Positions 34,694-45,660 of a stretch of DNA of 64,000 nt are shown here, one piece after another. Both the position numbers and the translations under genes were made by a program. The notes beneath the pieces are model-generated. The model saw only the letters and a list, made by a program, of their open reading frames with translations, had not been told where the DNA came from and made no database searches. The stretch is from Prochilodus magdalenae (lineage: Eukaryota > Chordata > Actinopteri > Characiformes > Prochilodontidae): positions 631,001 to 695,000 of the forward strand of contig JAMWET010002871.1 in assembly GCA_024036415.1 (NCBI GenBank), read 5' to 3'. The stretch's first letter is position 1. Every line of letters begins with the position of its first letter.

Positions 34694-34834
34694 TAATTGA
34701 TGATGTCATTTTTTTAAATGACTGTCAGAAATAGAAAATATTTTTAAAAATGTATATATATATTCATATATATACTTTTATTTTATATTTCCTATTTCGG
34801 ACAAACAGTCATTTAAAAAATGACTTCATCAATT
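34694..34834. repeat. Hairpin-forming inverted repeat
   Basis: The left arm 34694-34724 ('aattgatgatgtcattttt', then 'ttaaatgactgt') is nearly the reverse complement of the right arm 34805-34834 ('acagtcatttaaaaaatgac', then 'ttcatcaatt'). Pairing continues partly inward. The loop is AT-rich. Confidence 0.9.
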
Positions 34835-34875
34835 ATAAATAGCATTAAGCGCCACTGCAATGCCTTAAGTACACT
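34835..34875 (-). repeat. Inverted duplication, left copy (partner 35486-35526)
   Basis: 41 bases ('ataaatagcattaagcgcca', then 'ctgcaatgccttaagtacact') are the reverse complement of 35486-35526 with one mismatch. The copy starts exactly where the hairpin's right arm ends. Confidence 0.95.
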
Positions 34876-34926
34876 ATATATATATAATTATTATATATAC
34901 ATATATATAATTATTATCTATAAAAA

Positions 34927-34998
<72 letters not shown>

Positions 34999-35107
34999 TA
35001 TTTATATATATACCATAAAAACCATATATATATATACAATATATATATTATAATTTATTTATTTATTTTATTCATTACATTATTTTATTTATTTATTTTA
35101 TAGATAA

Positions 35108-35199
<92 letters not shown>

Positions 35200-35210
35200 T
35201 TTTTTTTATT
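34876..35210. repeat. (TA)n/AT-rich array with internal inverted repeat
   Basis: Long (TA)n runs at about 34930-34991 and 35110-35181 followed by a poly-T run. A 21-bp perfect inverted repeat joins 34904-34924 ('tatataattattatctataaa') and 35097-35117. Such arrays extrude cruciforms easily. Confidence 0.95.
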
Positions 35211-35299
35211 ATTAATTTTTCTTAATGCTGACATATAGCCTTACAAAAATGACTTGATTAATTATCAAAATAAACAGATTTCTAATATAATCAATAGTG

Positions 35300-35800
35300 G
35301 TAGGCCCACATCAGGTAGGGTAGGTCCTTCCCCCTTAAAATCCGCTTAAAGAAAGTGTTTGAATGGTGAAGAGAAGCGTCCCCGGTTTCCACCCCAGAGC
35401 CTCCCACAATCAGGAGGGAATTCATTGTTCTTTTTTCCCGAACTGTCAGGCAGGAGGAGACGGGAGAGGGCTAGCGAGATAGGAAAGTGTACTTAAAGCA
35501 TTGCAGTGGCGCTTAATGCTATTTATTACATTTCCCACAGACACGCATGGAGTGGCTGCGTGTAATTACGGCCATTGATCTCTTGCCCGGAGACAGCCAA
35601 TCAAGATGGATCCTTGTTTTCTTCTCCTCTGCGCAGAGGGACTGACCAGGAGTGAATTCGGGTGACTTAAAGATGGGGCATTATTTAAGACCTTCCTGCC
35701 CACCGCGGCCTGCCGCTCCCCGGAGTGACATTAGAGCACATTAGGTTCCGCGGTTGTTGAGGCACTTGTCACAGTCCAAAAGCATCTATCTGTGTAGCGC
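35300..35800. other. High-complexity block, candidate conserved non-coding DNA
   Basis: Unique sequence with 'cgtgtaattacggccattga', 'gcattatttaagacc' and CpG-containing parts. It has no coding motif. The texture suggests an enhancer but this is unproven. Confidence 0.35.
35486..35526 (+). repeat. Inverted duplication, right copy (partner 34835-34875)
   Basis: The sequence lies inside unique, mixed-composition DNA, so it is probably the source copy; the AT-embedded left copy is probably derived. Confidence 0.9.
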
Positions 35801-36276
35801 AGGTCCTCAATCAATAGATAAGTAATCTGTAGCAATGGGGGAAAGCGAGGGGCATTACTCACCTGGGCCTGAACCCAGGCAACCTACACGGCTCATCATT
35901 ACATACACTTATCCATTACCTGGACTCCATTTGCCTTCGCTGCTCTGCTAGTTCTTAAAACCGCAATGCCAACCTGAAGCCTCAACCCTATCCGTGTTCC
36001 CGATATCCATGGGAACAACCATCAAACTGACTTCTACATAACTCGGATATGGTCAATCGGCCAGGACTTTTGACAGGACATAGGCTTGTGCTGAACAAGG
36101 GTAGACAAAGCACAGGACTCTTGAACTTGAGTGGAAGTTCTGTTTTGGTTTTTAATGGGTGTGCAAAATCAATGTGCCAATCTCTGATCCACATCCACTT
36201 CATGCTAGTACACCATACTGCATATTAAAAAATTAGAATGAATCTGTTTTCAACACCGCATCTCTACAAGGTCACC
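35801..36276. other. Non-coding stretch
   Basis: Unique sequence, no gene or repeat recognised. Confidence 0.5.
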
Positions 36277-36426
36277 AATCTTATCCACAAAGGGCCGGTG
36301 TGGCTGCAGGTATTCATTCCAACTAAACAGGAGATCATGTGATCTGTTGTCTGAAGGCTGAGCACTTGATGAATCAAGTGGAATCAGGTGAGCTCCTGCT
36401 TGGTTGGAATGAAAACCTGTTAACAC
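36277..36426. mobile_element. Palindromic fish MITE (caggt-attcattccaac arms)
   Basis: The arms 36307-36333 ('caggtattcattccaacta', then 'aacaggag') and 36393-36419 ('ctcctgcttggttggaatg', then 'aaaacctg') are inverted repeats with few mismatches. 'atcttatccacaaagggccg' on the left is the usual outer part of this widespread fish element; the right outer part is lost. Confidence 0.7.
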
Positions 36427-36439
36427 TATACAGTGTGTT

Positions 36440-36845
36440 CAGGTCTTCTGTCAGAGCTAACAGTCTGTCTCTTCTCTCTGTCTGAGCTGAACTGCCGCCC
36501 ATCCTGTGTGGCCTGATGCTGTTGCTACATCTGCTCTGACTGGGAGCCACTGGGAGCCTTTAACCACCACGGAGCTCCTGGCTGTCCTGCACTGTGGAAG
36601 CTTGGCCTGCATCCTGCTGACCCATCTGATGACCCAACTACTTAACTACAGACTAATCAGACATTATACTCTCCTTTCCTGTGCTGGTCTTGTATCTGGT
36701 GTTGACCCGAGGAGGACGGGTTCCCCTTTTGAGTCGCCCTGGGCTTGCTCATTGGGGGCTCGGACACCAGGTTCTTTGTAAAGCTGCTTTGTGAGAACAT
36801 CTGTTGTAAAAAGCGCTATATAAATAAATGTTGACTCGACTTGAA
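36440..36845 (+). mobile_element. LINE 3'-end fragment
   Basis: 'gaggaggacgggttccccttttgag' (in parts), 'ggcttgctcattgggg' and the terminal 'gtaaagctgctttgtgagaac', 'ttgtaaaaagcgctatata', 'aataaatgttgactcgactt' match the 3' untranslated end common to fish non-LTR elements. The coding part is missing. This is an inference from remembered repeat structure. Confidence 0.65.
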
Positions 36846-36929
36846 ATAAGAAAACACTGGTGAACGTCAAAGTCTTCATCTGGACTTAACGAAGAAACTT
36901 TTCCCTGGGAACAGCTGGAGAATGAGGCC

Positions 36930-37100
36930 CAGTGGTTCTATATAGAACCATGCACACTAACCATAAGCGGCTAAGTTGATTCTTTGCATGCTAAAATGAC
37001 TCTTCAGGTTGACATAGACTGTGCTGTGTATGGTCCTATATAGTACCTTTTTGAAAATGGTTCTACAGAGCACCAAAATGGGTTCTGAATGATATATAAT
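36930..37100. repeat. Dispersed 'ggttctatatagaacca' repeat fragment
   Basis: A perfect palindrome 'ggttctatatagaacca' at 36934-36950 and 'ggtcctatatagtacc' near 37031 belong to a common fish repeat of that motif. A related piece may lie at 56135-56210. Confidence 0.45.
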
Positions 37101-37831
37101 TGCTAGCTTAAGCCTACCTCACTACTCTTATTAACGTTCCCTTATTAATGGCAACATCAGGCAAATGCAGACTCGTTGGGTATGTTTTCCACAGAGCGGT
37201 ACTTTACTCCACTGCTATATGCCGATTGAACCTTTTGTGGTTTCTCAAAACTGGCCGCTACTTGAAATACCTCATGTTTATAGAATGTGGGCCTACATGG
37301 AAGATGAATTACCACATGTTTTGTCCGACAGACCATAAAGGACATCTAGTGCTCTTAAGCGAATTCCAGCCATTCATGAGAAGATGGAAAACAAGGGCAT
37401 ACCTGGCTGGCCCATTAGAGCCCACTCAACACAGCCATCACTGAGACAATACATACAGCCATCTCAGATGTTTCTCTGAAATGTAAGAGCTGCTGGGAGG
37501 TGTGTTTGATTTTATGGATGTTCGAAATTGCTGTATTAGATTTAATAGACGATAGCATATTACATATCGCACGACCATGCAATATGCAATTGTATGTGGA
37601 ATCAGAAAAATTTCAATCAGATTTGCCCCTGAATGATGGCAATGGTTTGTCAGACAGTAGAAGGCGTTCCTGTGACTGGGTTCCCACAGTAAATGCTTAA
37701 TAGTTTTTTCAGATGGCTTCAAAACGTGTCTTACTGTTTTTGTTTTTTTTTTACTTTTCTTCTATAGTCAACGATTAGTCAAAAAACTTTAAGATAACAA
37801 AACTATAGGTAGCTCGTGGTTTGTAACTACT
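37101..37831. other. Non-coding stretch
   Basis: Open frames of 94-98 codons at 37148-37444 (+) and 37438-37722 (-) show no recognised domain and overlap others. No gene is supported. Confidence 0.45.
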
Positions 37832-38048
37832 GGTTGGTGTGACACCTCTACCCACCACCAGGGAGCTACCACCCCATGTGGGAGACGGGGGTTCAAATCC
37901 CAATCTAGGTAGCAAATGCTGTGCTATACCAATAAGAGTCCTTGGGCAAGACTCCTAACACTACACTGGCCTACATGTAATACAAATAAGCTTGTAAGTC
38001 GCTCTGGATAAGAGCGTCAGCTAAATCCCTGAAATGGAAATGGAAATA
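37832..38048 (+). mobile_element. tRNA-derived SINE, copy 3
   Basis: 'ggttggtgtgacacctc' (A box damaged by a deletion), B box 'ggttcaaatcc', 'agagtccttgggcaagact' and the tail 'gtcgctctggataagagcgt', 'cagctaaatccctgaaatgg'. It abuts MITE copy g on its 3' side. Confidence 0.9.
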
Positions 38049-38054
38049 GTCAAC

Positions 38055-38290
38055 ATATCGTCGCTGTCCAAAGAAAAATGGGTATCTTCAAAATGGCAAC
38101 TTTACAGGAGAGGCCAAAAACCTCATTTAATTTGAATGGAAGTCAATGGAACCAGGCGTCTGGGCCAATTCTGTTGGTCCATTCTTCATGGAATTTCCAC
38201 ACAGTGTAAACAGCAGCTCATGTGATCAAATGATGCATAAAAGTAAAAATCAAACAAAATGGAGATACATGTTTTTCTTTGGACAGTGTT
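38055..38290 (+). mobile_element. Palindromic MITE, family M, copy g
   Basis: Left terminus 'atatcgtcgctgtccaaag', then 'ggtatcttcaaaatggcaac', 'tttacaggagaggccaaaaa', 'gaaccaggcgtctgggcc' with a small deletion, then 'gtgtaaacagcagctcatg' and the right terminus 'tttttctttggacagtgttc'. Confidence 0.9.
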
Positions 38291-39060
38291 CGAACAGCAT
38301 TCCTCCAAACTCTAGGCTTTTCCATAGGAAACCTGAGCAACCACCTGGCAATTCCCAAGCAATGCCCTAACAGCCTGGTAGCAGCATCATGGCAGATATA
38401 AAAACAATCAACTTTTGAAGCCTTATTAGTTGACTTTTTAGTTTGCTGTTCTATTAATCGTAAATGCATCTTAAGTTTTAAAATTCACGTTATAGGACTT
38501 TCCAACCGTGCCGAATGTACAACCATAACAGCAGTGCATGCAAACCACCCAATCAGCACTCTGTACCAGTAATGTAATCCACACCTTTTAAAAATTACAT
38601 TATTGTGTAATTTAATAAGTGGAAATCAATGAACTGGACATTGCGAGCTGTCAGCAACACAAGTACCAATGACTCAACATGAGTTTGCATCACTGGTCTC
38701 TATTTTTAGCTTCAACTTATTTAAGTTAAAGAACCTACTGACAGATTACTTCCCATTGGCTCCTGGCAAATCTTATTTCCATACTGTTTTACTCACCATC
38801 TTCGTGTCGCCTACTTTTCATTGTGTGCCAAGCCACTTTGCTTGTGGTTGTAAATGCAGTTAACCTCACACTTTGGGAGTCTGAACTTTGGGAGTTGTTG
38901 GATTGTGGAAATCCACCCATCTATTTTCTACCCTGGCCTACTTTAGTTGGGATATCTCAAACTGAAGGAAAGGAAAGACAACATGAAGAGAGGGAGTAAG
39001 ACAATATGCAAACATATGTTGCCAGGAACCAATGGGAAAGGTGAGTTAGTAGGCTAGTAA
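38291..39060. other. Non-coding stretch
   Basis: Unique sequence apart from the attac-type repeat fragment near 38567-38615. No gene. Confidence 0.5.
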
Positions 39061-39064
39061 TGGG

Positions 39065-39267
39065 TGGTTGGTGTAGCTCAGTGGATAACACCACTACCCA
39101 CCACACGTGGGAGACTGGGGTTCGAATCCTGGTCTGGGTGATGCTGTGCTACACCAATAACAGTCCTTGGGCACAACTCCTAACACTACACTGGCCCACC
39201 TGTAATGTGATTAACCTTGTAAGTTGCTCTGGATAAGAGCGTTAGCTAAATGCTGTAAATGTAATGG
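39065..39267 (+). mobile_element. tRNA-derived SINE, copy 4
   Basis: Complete and well kept. A box TAGCTCAGTGG at 39074-39084, B box GGTTCGAATCC at 39119-39129, 'cagtccttgggcac' body and the tail 'ctctggataagagcgttagc', 'taaatgctgtaaatg'. The spacing of the two boxes fits an internal RNA polymerase III promoter. Confidence 0.93.
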
Positions 39268-39785
39268 TCCACCAATACCTCTTTTAACTTAAGCAAGTCA
39301 AGGCCAGTCATTGAGACAGGTGCCATGTTAATAAGTAGAGTGTTAGAGTGTTAATAAGTCATCTGTACTGTAACTTTGCAATGCTAATAGTCAAATCAAG
39401 TTGCAGAACTCAACGAAAAGCCAAAATAGACATAGCGTAATGACTGGAATGACTCGAACGGCATTCGATGCCCCCAGATGCAGGTAACGTCCCACATAAC
39501 CATCCGTACTTAACTGGTAACAGATATGCTAGAAGCGGAGACCGCTGCCCAGCGCTACTGAACAGCTAGGCCAGCATGCAGGTCTTTAATAGCCACACAC
39601 TAGGCACAAACACCGCACGACATGACAGACAACACCGCTGCACATACGTAAGCCCCACCTACTGAACTATTCATGATTCTTCTACAGGTGCGGCGGCACA
39701 ACCAAAGATGCTACAGGCTCACCGCTCATCACGGCCACGCTTACCGCACATCCATGCCTGAACGAGCCATCAAAACCCCCATAAT
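39268..39785. other. Non-coding stretch
   Basis: Unique sequence; no gene or repeat recognised. Confidence 0.5.
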
Positions 39786-40070
39786 TCTGATCCACTTCTA
39801 ACTGGACAATACACATTAGCACCCCACCACTAACACAGTGTCACAGCAGAGCTGGGAAAGACCCACCACCCACATAATACCTGCTCTGTGGTGGTCCTGT
39901 GGGGGTCCTGACCATTGAAGAACAGGGTAATACAGTATACAGAGAAACAGATGGACTACAGTCTGTAAGTGTAGAACCACAAAGTGCTCCTATAGGGTCA
40001 GTGGAGCTGATAAGATGGATGTGAACAGAAGGTGGTGTACCTAATAAAGTGCTCGGTGATTGCATATGTA
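39786..40070 (+). mobile_element. Fold-back element, single arm
   Basis: 'gtggtcctgtgggggtcctg', 'accattgaagaacagggtaa', 'tacagtatacagagaaacag', 'atggactacagtctgtaa' and 'gtcagtggagctgataag' match the right arms of the fold-back elements at 51691-52471 and 54943-55960. The opposite arm and the VNTR core are absent. It ends 'acctaataaagtgctcggtg'. Confidence 0.8.
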
Positions 40071-41300
40071 ATGGGTGAGGTAGGAATTGGCTAAGCTCCC
40101 CTTCAAAGTGGCTACAGCGTAAACACTGACTACAGCCGTTTGAATAGCAAACTGATCTGGTCCTTCCCAAAGCACAGAGCAATACATTCATCTCTAACTG
40201 GAGAAGGAGAAATTAATATGAGTGCGCATTATTGACTTACTTAAGTTGATTACGTTGGCCAAACATAATCTTCTGCTACAAATGATTCTAACGCACGAGC
40301 TGGATCCCCGAGCAAAACTACCGAACCTCCTCTACTCCTTCCTGCATTCCCAGTGGCTGTAGTATCATGCTGGATCAAGGCTGCTCCTCTCCAGGCCTGA
40401 TTTAGGCCTCTCATCCTCTACCACCGCACCATCATGTTGCCTCCGACACCTGAACACTCCGGTTTCTAGCGCCTCCGGCTTCCCAAGGCCTTGGCCGAGT
40501 AGCTCCATTTACTCAGCCCCTAGTGCATTATCACTGATTTATACTTTTCCAGAAAACGTTCAAATAATATTACCATGACACTGACATTCCATTCTAGCCC
40601 TTCACTCCCTAAATTCCTTTCCAGGCTTTCATTTGGAAGTGTACGTTTACCAATTAGCACCGAATCCTGTGCCAAAGTACGGCGACTGCCTCATATCCTG
40701 CTGAGATGTTAAGTGAACTCAGACTGACTTGCTGGAGGGGGTCCGGAGATCGGTTGACCCGCTGCTATCTCTTCGCATATTCTGCCAAGCTAAAAACAGT
40801 AGAAGCCATTTCGCAGCCAGAAAAGCTGAACGTAATTCTCATGAAAACGTATATCATAAATATCATAAACACCAAGACTGGCTTTCTATGCTGAAACTCA
40901 AGCACCCAAGTACCCATATAAGGGCACAGCTAACAGCAGCTTAATGCTCGATAACTACGCCCTAGAAACACCAAATATCTCTTTCACTTCATCAGCCATA
41001 AAAATAAAAATTAAACAACATTATATTAGGAATCTATATTAATAACTGTGTACAAACACATTAATAATGCATATAAAAACAATGTGACAGAGTCACTATT
41101 ACAGAACAGCTGATGTAGCTACACATGTGGATCTTGAAGTGTGTTTAGTTATAGGTAATAACAGTTTATACACTGTCATGATCGGATTATAACGCATCCT
41201 CTCATAATCAGAAAGGCCCTCTTTATACATCCGCTATATATATGCTGTATGAAGATGCAGTTGTGTAATTAAAATATGCCTCTGTAATCCATCTCTAACC
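40071..41300. other. Non-coding stretch
   Basis: Unique sequence. No gene. GC-richer parts at 40300-40500 may be regulatory. Confidence 0.4.
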
Positions 41301-41301
41301 A

Positions 41302-41402
41302 AGTCATAGATGGCGTAGATGATGTTTCATTTTATATATGTATATTATATTTATAATATATTATATTATATATACATCATTTATATATATATATATAAAT
41401 AT

Positions 41403-41438
<36 letters not shown>

Positions 41439-41489
41439 TAAAATATATATATATATAAAAATGAAACATCATCTACACCATCTATGACT
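41302..41489. repeat. 32-bp inverted repeat around a (TA)n core
   Basis: Arms 41302-41333 ('agtcatagatggcgtagatg', then 'atgtttcatttt') and 41458-41489 are reverse complements with one mismatch. Between them is a (TA)n/AAATAT tract. A third, single arm copy ('atagatggtgtagatgatgt') lies at 41691-41720 after a CTAT microsatellite. Confidence 0.93.
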
Positions 41490-41549
41490 ATGACTATCTT
41501 CATAGTATTGAAAGGAGCATGACCACCATAAAATTACTGATCCCAAATT

Positions 41550-41550
<1 letters not shown>

Positions 41551-41629
<79 letters not shown>
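41551..41629. repeat. (TATC)n microsatellite
   Basis: About 20 uninterrupted CTAT/TATC tetramers. Confidence 0.98.
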
Positions 41630-41734
41630 AAAAATATGTGATTGGTAATTTATGATAATCGAGCTCCTTTCGATAGTGTTTACGTGAATGATAGATGGTG
41701 TAGATGATGTTTCTTTTTATATGTCTTTTTATAT

Positions 41735-41930
41735 ATATATATATATCTTGACTGTATATATCCATATGACAAGATTTATAAAATATATATATATTATATA
41801 TTATTATTCTTCTTACTATTATTCTTTTTCCATAGGTTGAAAAGATTTTTTAAAAATTATTATTTATTATTATTATTATTATTATAGAGTTGCTAAAATT
41901 ATTATTATTATTATTATTGTTTTGTTGTTG

Positions 41931-41989
<59 letters not shown>

Positions 41990-42040
41990 GTCGTCTTTGA
42001 ATATTTTGGGATTTTTTTTGGTTTTGTTTTGTTTTGTTCT
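41735..42040. repeat. (TA)n and (ATT)n low-complexity tract
   Basis: (TA)n near 41730 and 41785, then (ATT)n at about 41864-41885, 41900-41920 and 41934-41990, then TTTTG repeats near 42020-42038. Confidence 0.95.
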
Positions 42041-43526
42041 TATTACCTAAAGCCATGTAGAGAATATTTTTACTATATAATAAATAGTTTTTACTGAATG
42101 ACTGCATTTTGGAGCCAGATATCGTTTAATATAAGTCTGCCTACGCCAGACTGTACGCATGACTGTAGAAGGCATGGGCAGTATGGCTCCATGCTCCTAT
42201 TTTCTATAAAACTGAAGCCATAATTCCTCCAACAAGTGATCAAACTTGGAGACAAGGCTGCAAGTCAGATACAACATTTCAGTGTTGAATGGTTTTGCCG
42301 CTCAGTAAGGCTCATCTAGCCCCGGGGTATGCATGCTTAACCTTTCTCACTTCGTCCAGAGACTGTCCAGCTATGCAGCATTAGTGGGGCGCACTTCCGA
42401 GTGGTGAGCCGAAGCTGTAAGGGGAAGTGAAAGTTAAAGACTAGTGAAACGGGTCCCAGTTTGCAACACGAGGCAGTAGCTTCGGAAGTAGACTGCATGT
42501 ATCTAAACTGCTGACGTTCATGACGAATTGCTGATATCCATTTAATGCCACGGCAATTACTCCGAATTACCCGCTCTGTGTCTTTTGATCCTATAGCATC
42601 TCTGCGACAATGGGCGACGCTCGCTGCCGTTTGTACTAGGCCGGATAAGCCGACAGCACTTAAAAGGCTAAAGAAAACAAACTGAAATCTATGTTTAAAC
42701 GCTCCATCTGCTAGATAATGCCTGCTGTAATTCCAGCGGGCCGAATGAGGCTCCGAATCATTGAAGTTTCAATTCCGTTTCAAATTGCGTCTCCCATTTG
42801 TCTCCAATAGAGGAGCGTTTGTTCGTTTTGTAGCTCCTGGTATTGATTAGCGACTGGAAAAATACTAGTAAATGCGGTGATGTGCGTTTGTGAATGGCCT
42901 CTTGATCTGCAGAAACAATAGTCTACTCCACGCTCGTCTTATCCGATAGCCGCCGGCGACAAAAGCCATGCAAATGAAGGTTTTGATTCAGCGTTTTTAT
43001 TTTGTCTTATCTGACTTCAGACAAGGCATTTCCGGAAACAGAGATACGTTTTTTTTCCCCCACGTTCCGTAGCCTCTGTCTCTAAAAACAACGTAATGCA
43101 CTGTGAATTAATAAATGTTATCAAGGCTGAGTGCATTGGAGCAGTTCAATTACCAGCCTTTCCCAACGTTCCATTAAAGAAGGATTCTACTGGTTTTCGA
43201 ACGCCAGCATGATGAAATGGCTGGGATGTAAACAAAGCCATTTAAATGTGGGAGGAAAAAGCCGGAATTGTTCACAGTGATGGTGATAGGAACCAGACGT
43301 CTGAGGAGAAGTCGGAGTCCTCTGAAAGTTCCCCTTATAGAGCGTTTGGTATACAGTACTGTGCAAATAAGACCAGAGACAATTCATTTCCAGTCAAAGT
43401 GTCTACTTAGCGTACGTTTCCAATTTTTTCGGCTTCAGGAAAAAAAAAAAACGCTGGAAAAAATAGCAAAAATAGCAAAAACTTTCTTGCTATTAACGTA
43501 CGGTAATGTAAACGTAATATAATAAT
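42041..43526. other. High-complexity block, candidate conserved non-coding DNA
   Basis: Long unique stretch with balanced composition and motifs such as 'ggcaattactccgaattacc', 'tgattagcgactgg', 'gcaatgcaaatgaagg'-like octamer ('atgcaaatgaagg' at 42968) and 'gtgaattaataaatg'. No gene. This is one of the longest repeat-poor stretches in the window. Confidence 0.35.
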
Positions 43527-43750
43527 ATATCATAACTGTCCAATGAAAAACATGCATCACCACTTTTGTCCATTTTTACTTTTATGCATCATTTGAACAC
43601 ATCAGCTGCTGTTTACACTGAGTGAGAATCTCATGATGAATGGACCAATAGAAATGGCCCAAACCTGTTTAGAAAGACGTCTGGTTCCATTGACTTACAT
43701 TAAAGTTAAGCAAGGTTTTTGGCCTCTTCTGTAAAGTTGCCATTTTGGAG
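43527..43750 (-). mobile_element. Palindromic MITE, family M, copy h
   Basis: 'atatcataactgtccaatg', 'ctgctgtttacactgagtg', 'gacgtctggttccattgac', 'ggcctcttctgtaaagttgc', 'cattttggag'. The right terminus is lost. Confidence 0.85.
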
Positions 43751-43759
43751 TTTTGTGGT

Positions 43760-43855
43760 ATTACTGTTGGTCAGGTGCTAATTCAATTTTCACACCACGT
43801 AAAGGGCAGCTGGTGTGGTCAACAGATGCAAACGAATAAAAATGAGAGGTACACT
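43760..43855 (+). mobile_element. Family M MITE internal fragment in opposite orientation
   Basis: 'tactgttggtc', 'aattttcacaccacgtaaa', 'gggcagctggtgtggtcaac', 'agatgcaaacgaataaaaat' follow the order of the plus-oriented MITE copies. It lies 10 bp after copy h, which is in minus orientation. Confidence 0.65.
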
Positions 43856-44730
43856 ACATTGGGACTGGAATGTAAAATGGTAGGAGATTTTTAAAGCATA
43901 TGCCTGAAACAATAAGGGCAATCACAAACACTTAATAAATTAATAACTGCAGAAAATTCAGATTCCGTCAATGTTTCCATGCACCTAGATAATCTGATAC
44001 TGGCTTTGCAGGCAGTAATTGGATTTCAGCTTTTGCTCATTTCATCCGGCCAATGAGCTCACAGAAAAGGACAAGAGGTAAAGGTTATGTAAGTGTGCTT
44101 GTAAAGCCATGGCTTTACTTTCAAGTCATTAAGTTAGCAGGAAATATGAATATAAATCATCCAGAACATGAAAAACATGCTAATTCTTCGTTTCACCCAG
44201 CATGTAGTTTCAGCGTTGCTCCAAAAGTGTTTACGCTATCTCACGGTGGCTCACTGCTTGCTCAGTTCGAGTACCACCATCTGTTTCAACCTCCTCCATC
44301 AGGCTCTTGCTATAGACTTCCAAGACTTCGATGCACTAAACATGCAAACTCTTTGATCTCTTGTGCCATCTTGTTGCTGATTAAGAGGAATGAATGGAAT
44401 GTTTTTTGTTTAGTCCCTTCGTTTCAGAATCTTTCTTCAGTGTTGTTTCATTGTTGTGGATGCAGTGAATGAACAGTAACTCAGTTCTGAGAGATAATAA
44501 TTAAGACTGAACTGAACTGAACCAAACGAAAGAAATCAGAGTAAGGGTACACATGCACTGAGAAAATCTACAACTCAGCTCTCTTCACTGGATGTCTGGA
44601 ACATTCATCTGACCTAAGAGATCGGAGCACGCTGCTTACAGGATCACTCGGATAGTCTTGATTATGATCAGATTATTAAGTGTATGTATATACATTCATT
44701 CCTTAATATATATTCATGGTGGAGGGATAC
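43856..44730. other. Non-coding stretch
   Basis: A plus-strand frame at 44053-44472 (139 codons) begins with Met and is open, but the peptide has no recognised domain and no splice context. I do not call it a gene. Confidence 0.4.
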
Positions 44731-44734
44731 ATTT

Positions 44735-45270
44735 TAAGGGCGACTTGTGAGGCAAAATATTACTTAAAGGAGATGACCACTATCTTACCATCAGCATTAC
44801 ATACGACGGGGTTACCTGTCAGGTACCTAGAGTTCTTACTGAACTGGGACAATCTGATTTTAGCTATACCGCACCAGTGAGCTGGAATTCATTACAGGAG
44901 TCTCTAGAACTCGGCTCACTAGTGTCAAACTTTTGGTTTCTAGCCGTCTGCAGACAAGCTGGAACTGTTTTACTGAGTTTATTATTTCCTTTATCATTTT
45001 TAGTCTTTTACTGTTCCTACTTCTATTTTATTATTGTGTTATTTTATATTTTATTTTATTATTTTATTATTATCATTGTTTTTTCATTTATTCTTAACTT
45101 TTTAACCTTTTTTTTTATTTGAGTTTTCCCCTCTTTATTTATCCCTCCACTTTAAATTCTTGTTAAATTGTTTGGTTTATTAAGTTTTTTATTTCTTTTT
45201 ACATTCTGGGCTTCACTGATTTTGTTCGATTACATTGTTAAATTGTTTATATAAGCAATTGATTTAATTG
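44735..45270 (+). pseudogene. LINE ORF2 C-terminus and 3' end (L2/Rex-like)
   Basis: From about 44825 the plus strand reads RVLTELGQSDFSYTAP, then VSWNSLQESLELGSLVS. This is the conserved C-terminal block of fish L2/Rex-like LINE ORF2 (usual form TELGKxAFxYxAPxxWNxLQxxLKLxxLVSL). It is followed by a T-rich 3' region. There is a frameshift at about 44823 between HTTGLPV and the block. Dead fragment. Confidence 0.75.
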
Positions 45271-45298
45271 AGCCAAATTCAATTTATTCTTTCATTTC

Positions 45299-45514
45299 AT
45301 TTCCATTTACGGTATTTAGCTGACGCTCTTATCCAGAGATTACAAGGTTAACCACATTACAGGTGGGCCAGTGTAGTGTTAGGAGTCTTGCCCAAGGACT
45401 CTTATTGGTGTAGCACAGCATAGTCACCCATACTGGGATTCGAACTCCAGTCTCCCACATGGGGTGGTGGCTACTTGGTGGGTAATGGTGTTATCCGCTG
45501 AGCTACACCAACCG
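45299..45514 (-). mobile_element. tRNA-derived SINE, copy 5
   Basis: On the minus strand: 'ggttggtgtagctcagcgg', a B box of GAGTTCGAATCC type, 'agagtccttgggcaagact' and the tail with 'ctctggataagagcgtcagc'. The tail lost four bases before 'ctctgg'. It lies just 3' of the LINE fragment. Confidence 0.92.
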
Positions 45515-45611
45515 TTTCTATTGTTCACTTTCTTTACGATGTAAATTCCTGCCTGCACTAAAAAATAAGGGTCAACCTCAATAGACTTCCCAATGAAAAA
45601 AATAAATGGTT

Positions 45612-45613
45612 GC

Positions 45614-45651
<38 letters not shown>

Positions 45652-45660
45652 AATTGATTA
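45612..45660. repeat. (GATT)n microsatellite
   Basis: About 11 copies of GATT. Confidence 0.95.

Noticed and set aside
44053..44472. A 139-codon plus-strand frame starting with Met
   Set aside because: No domain, signal or splice context. It lies between mobile element fragments.
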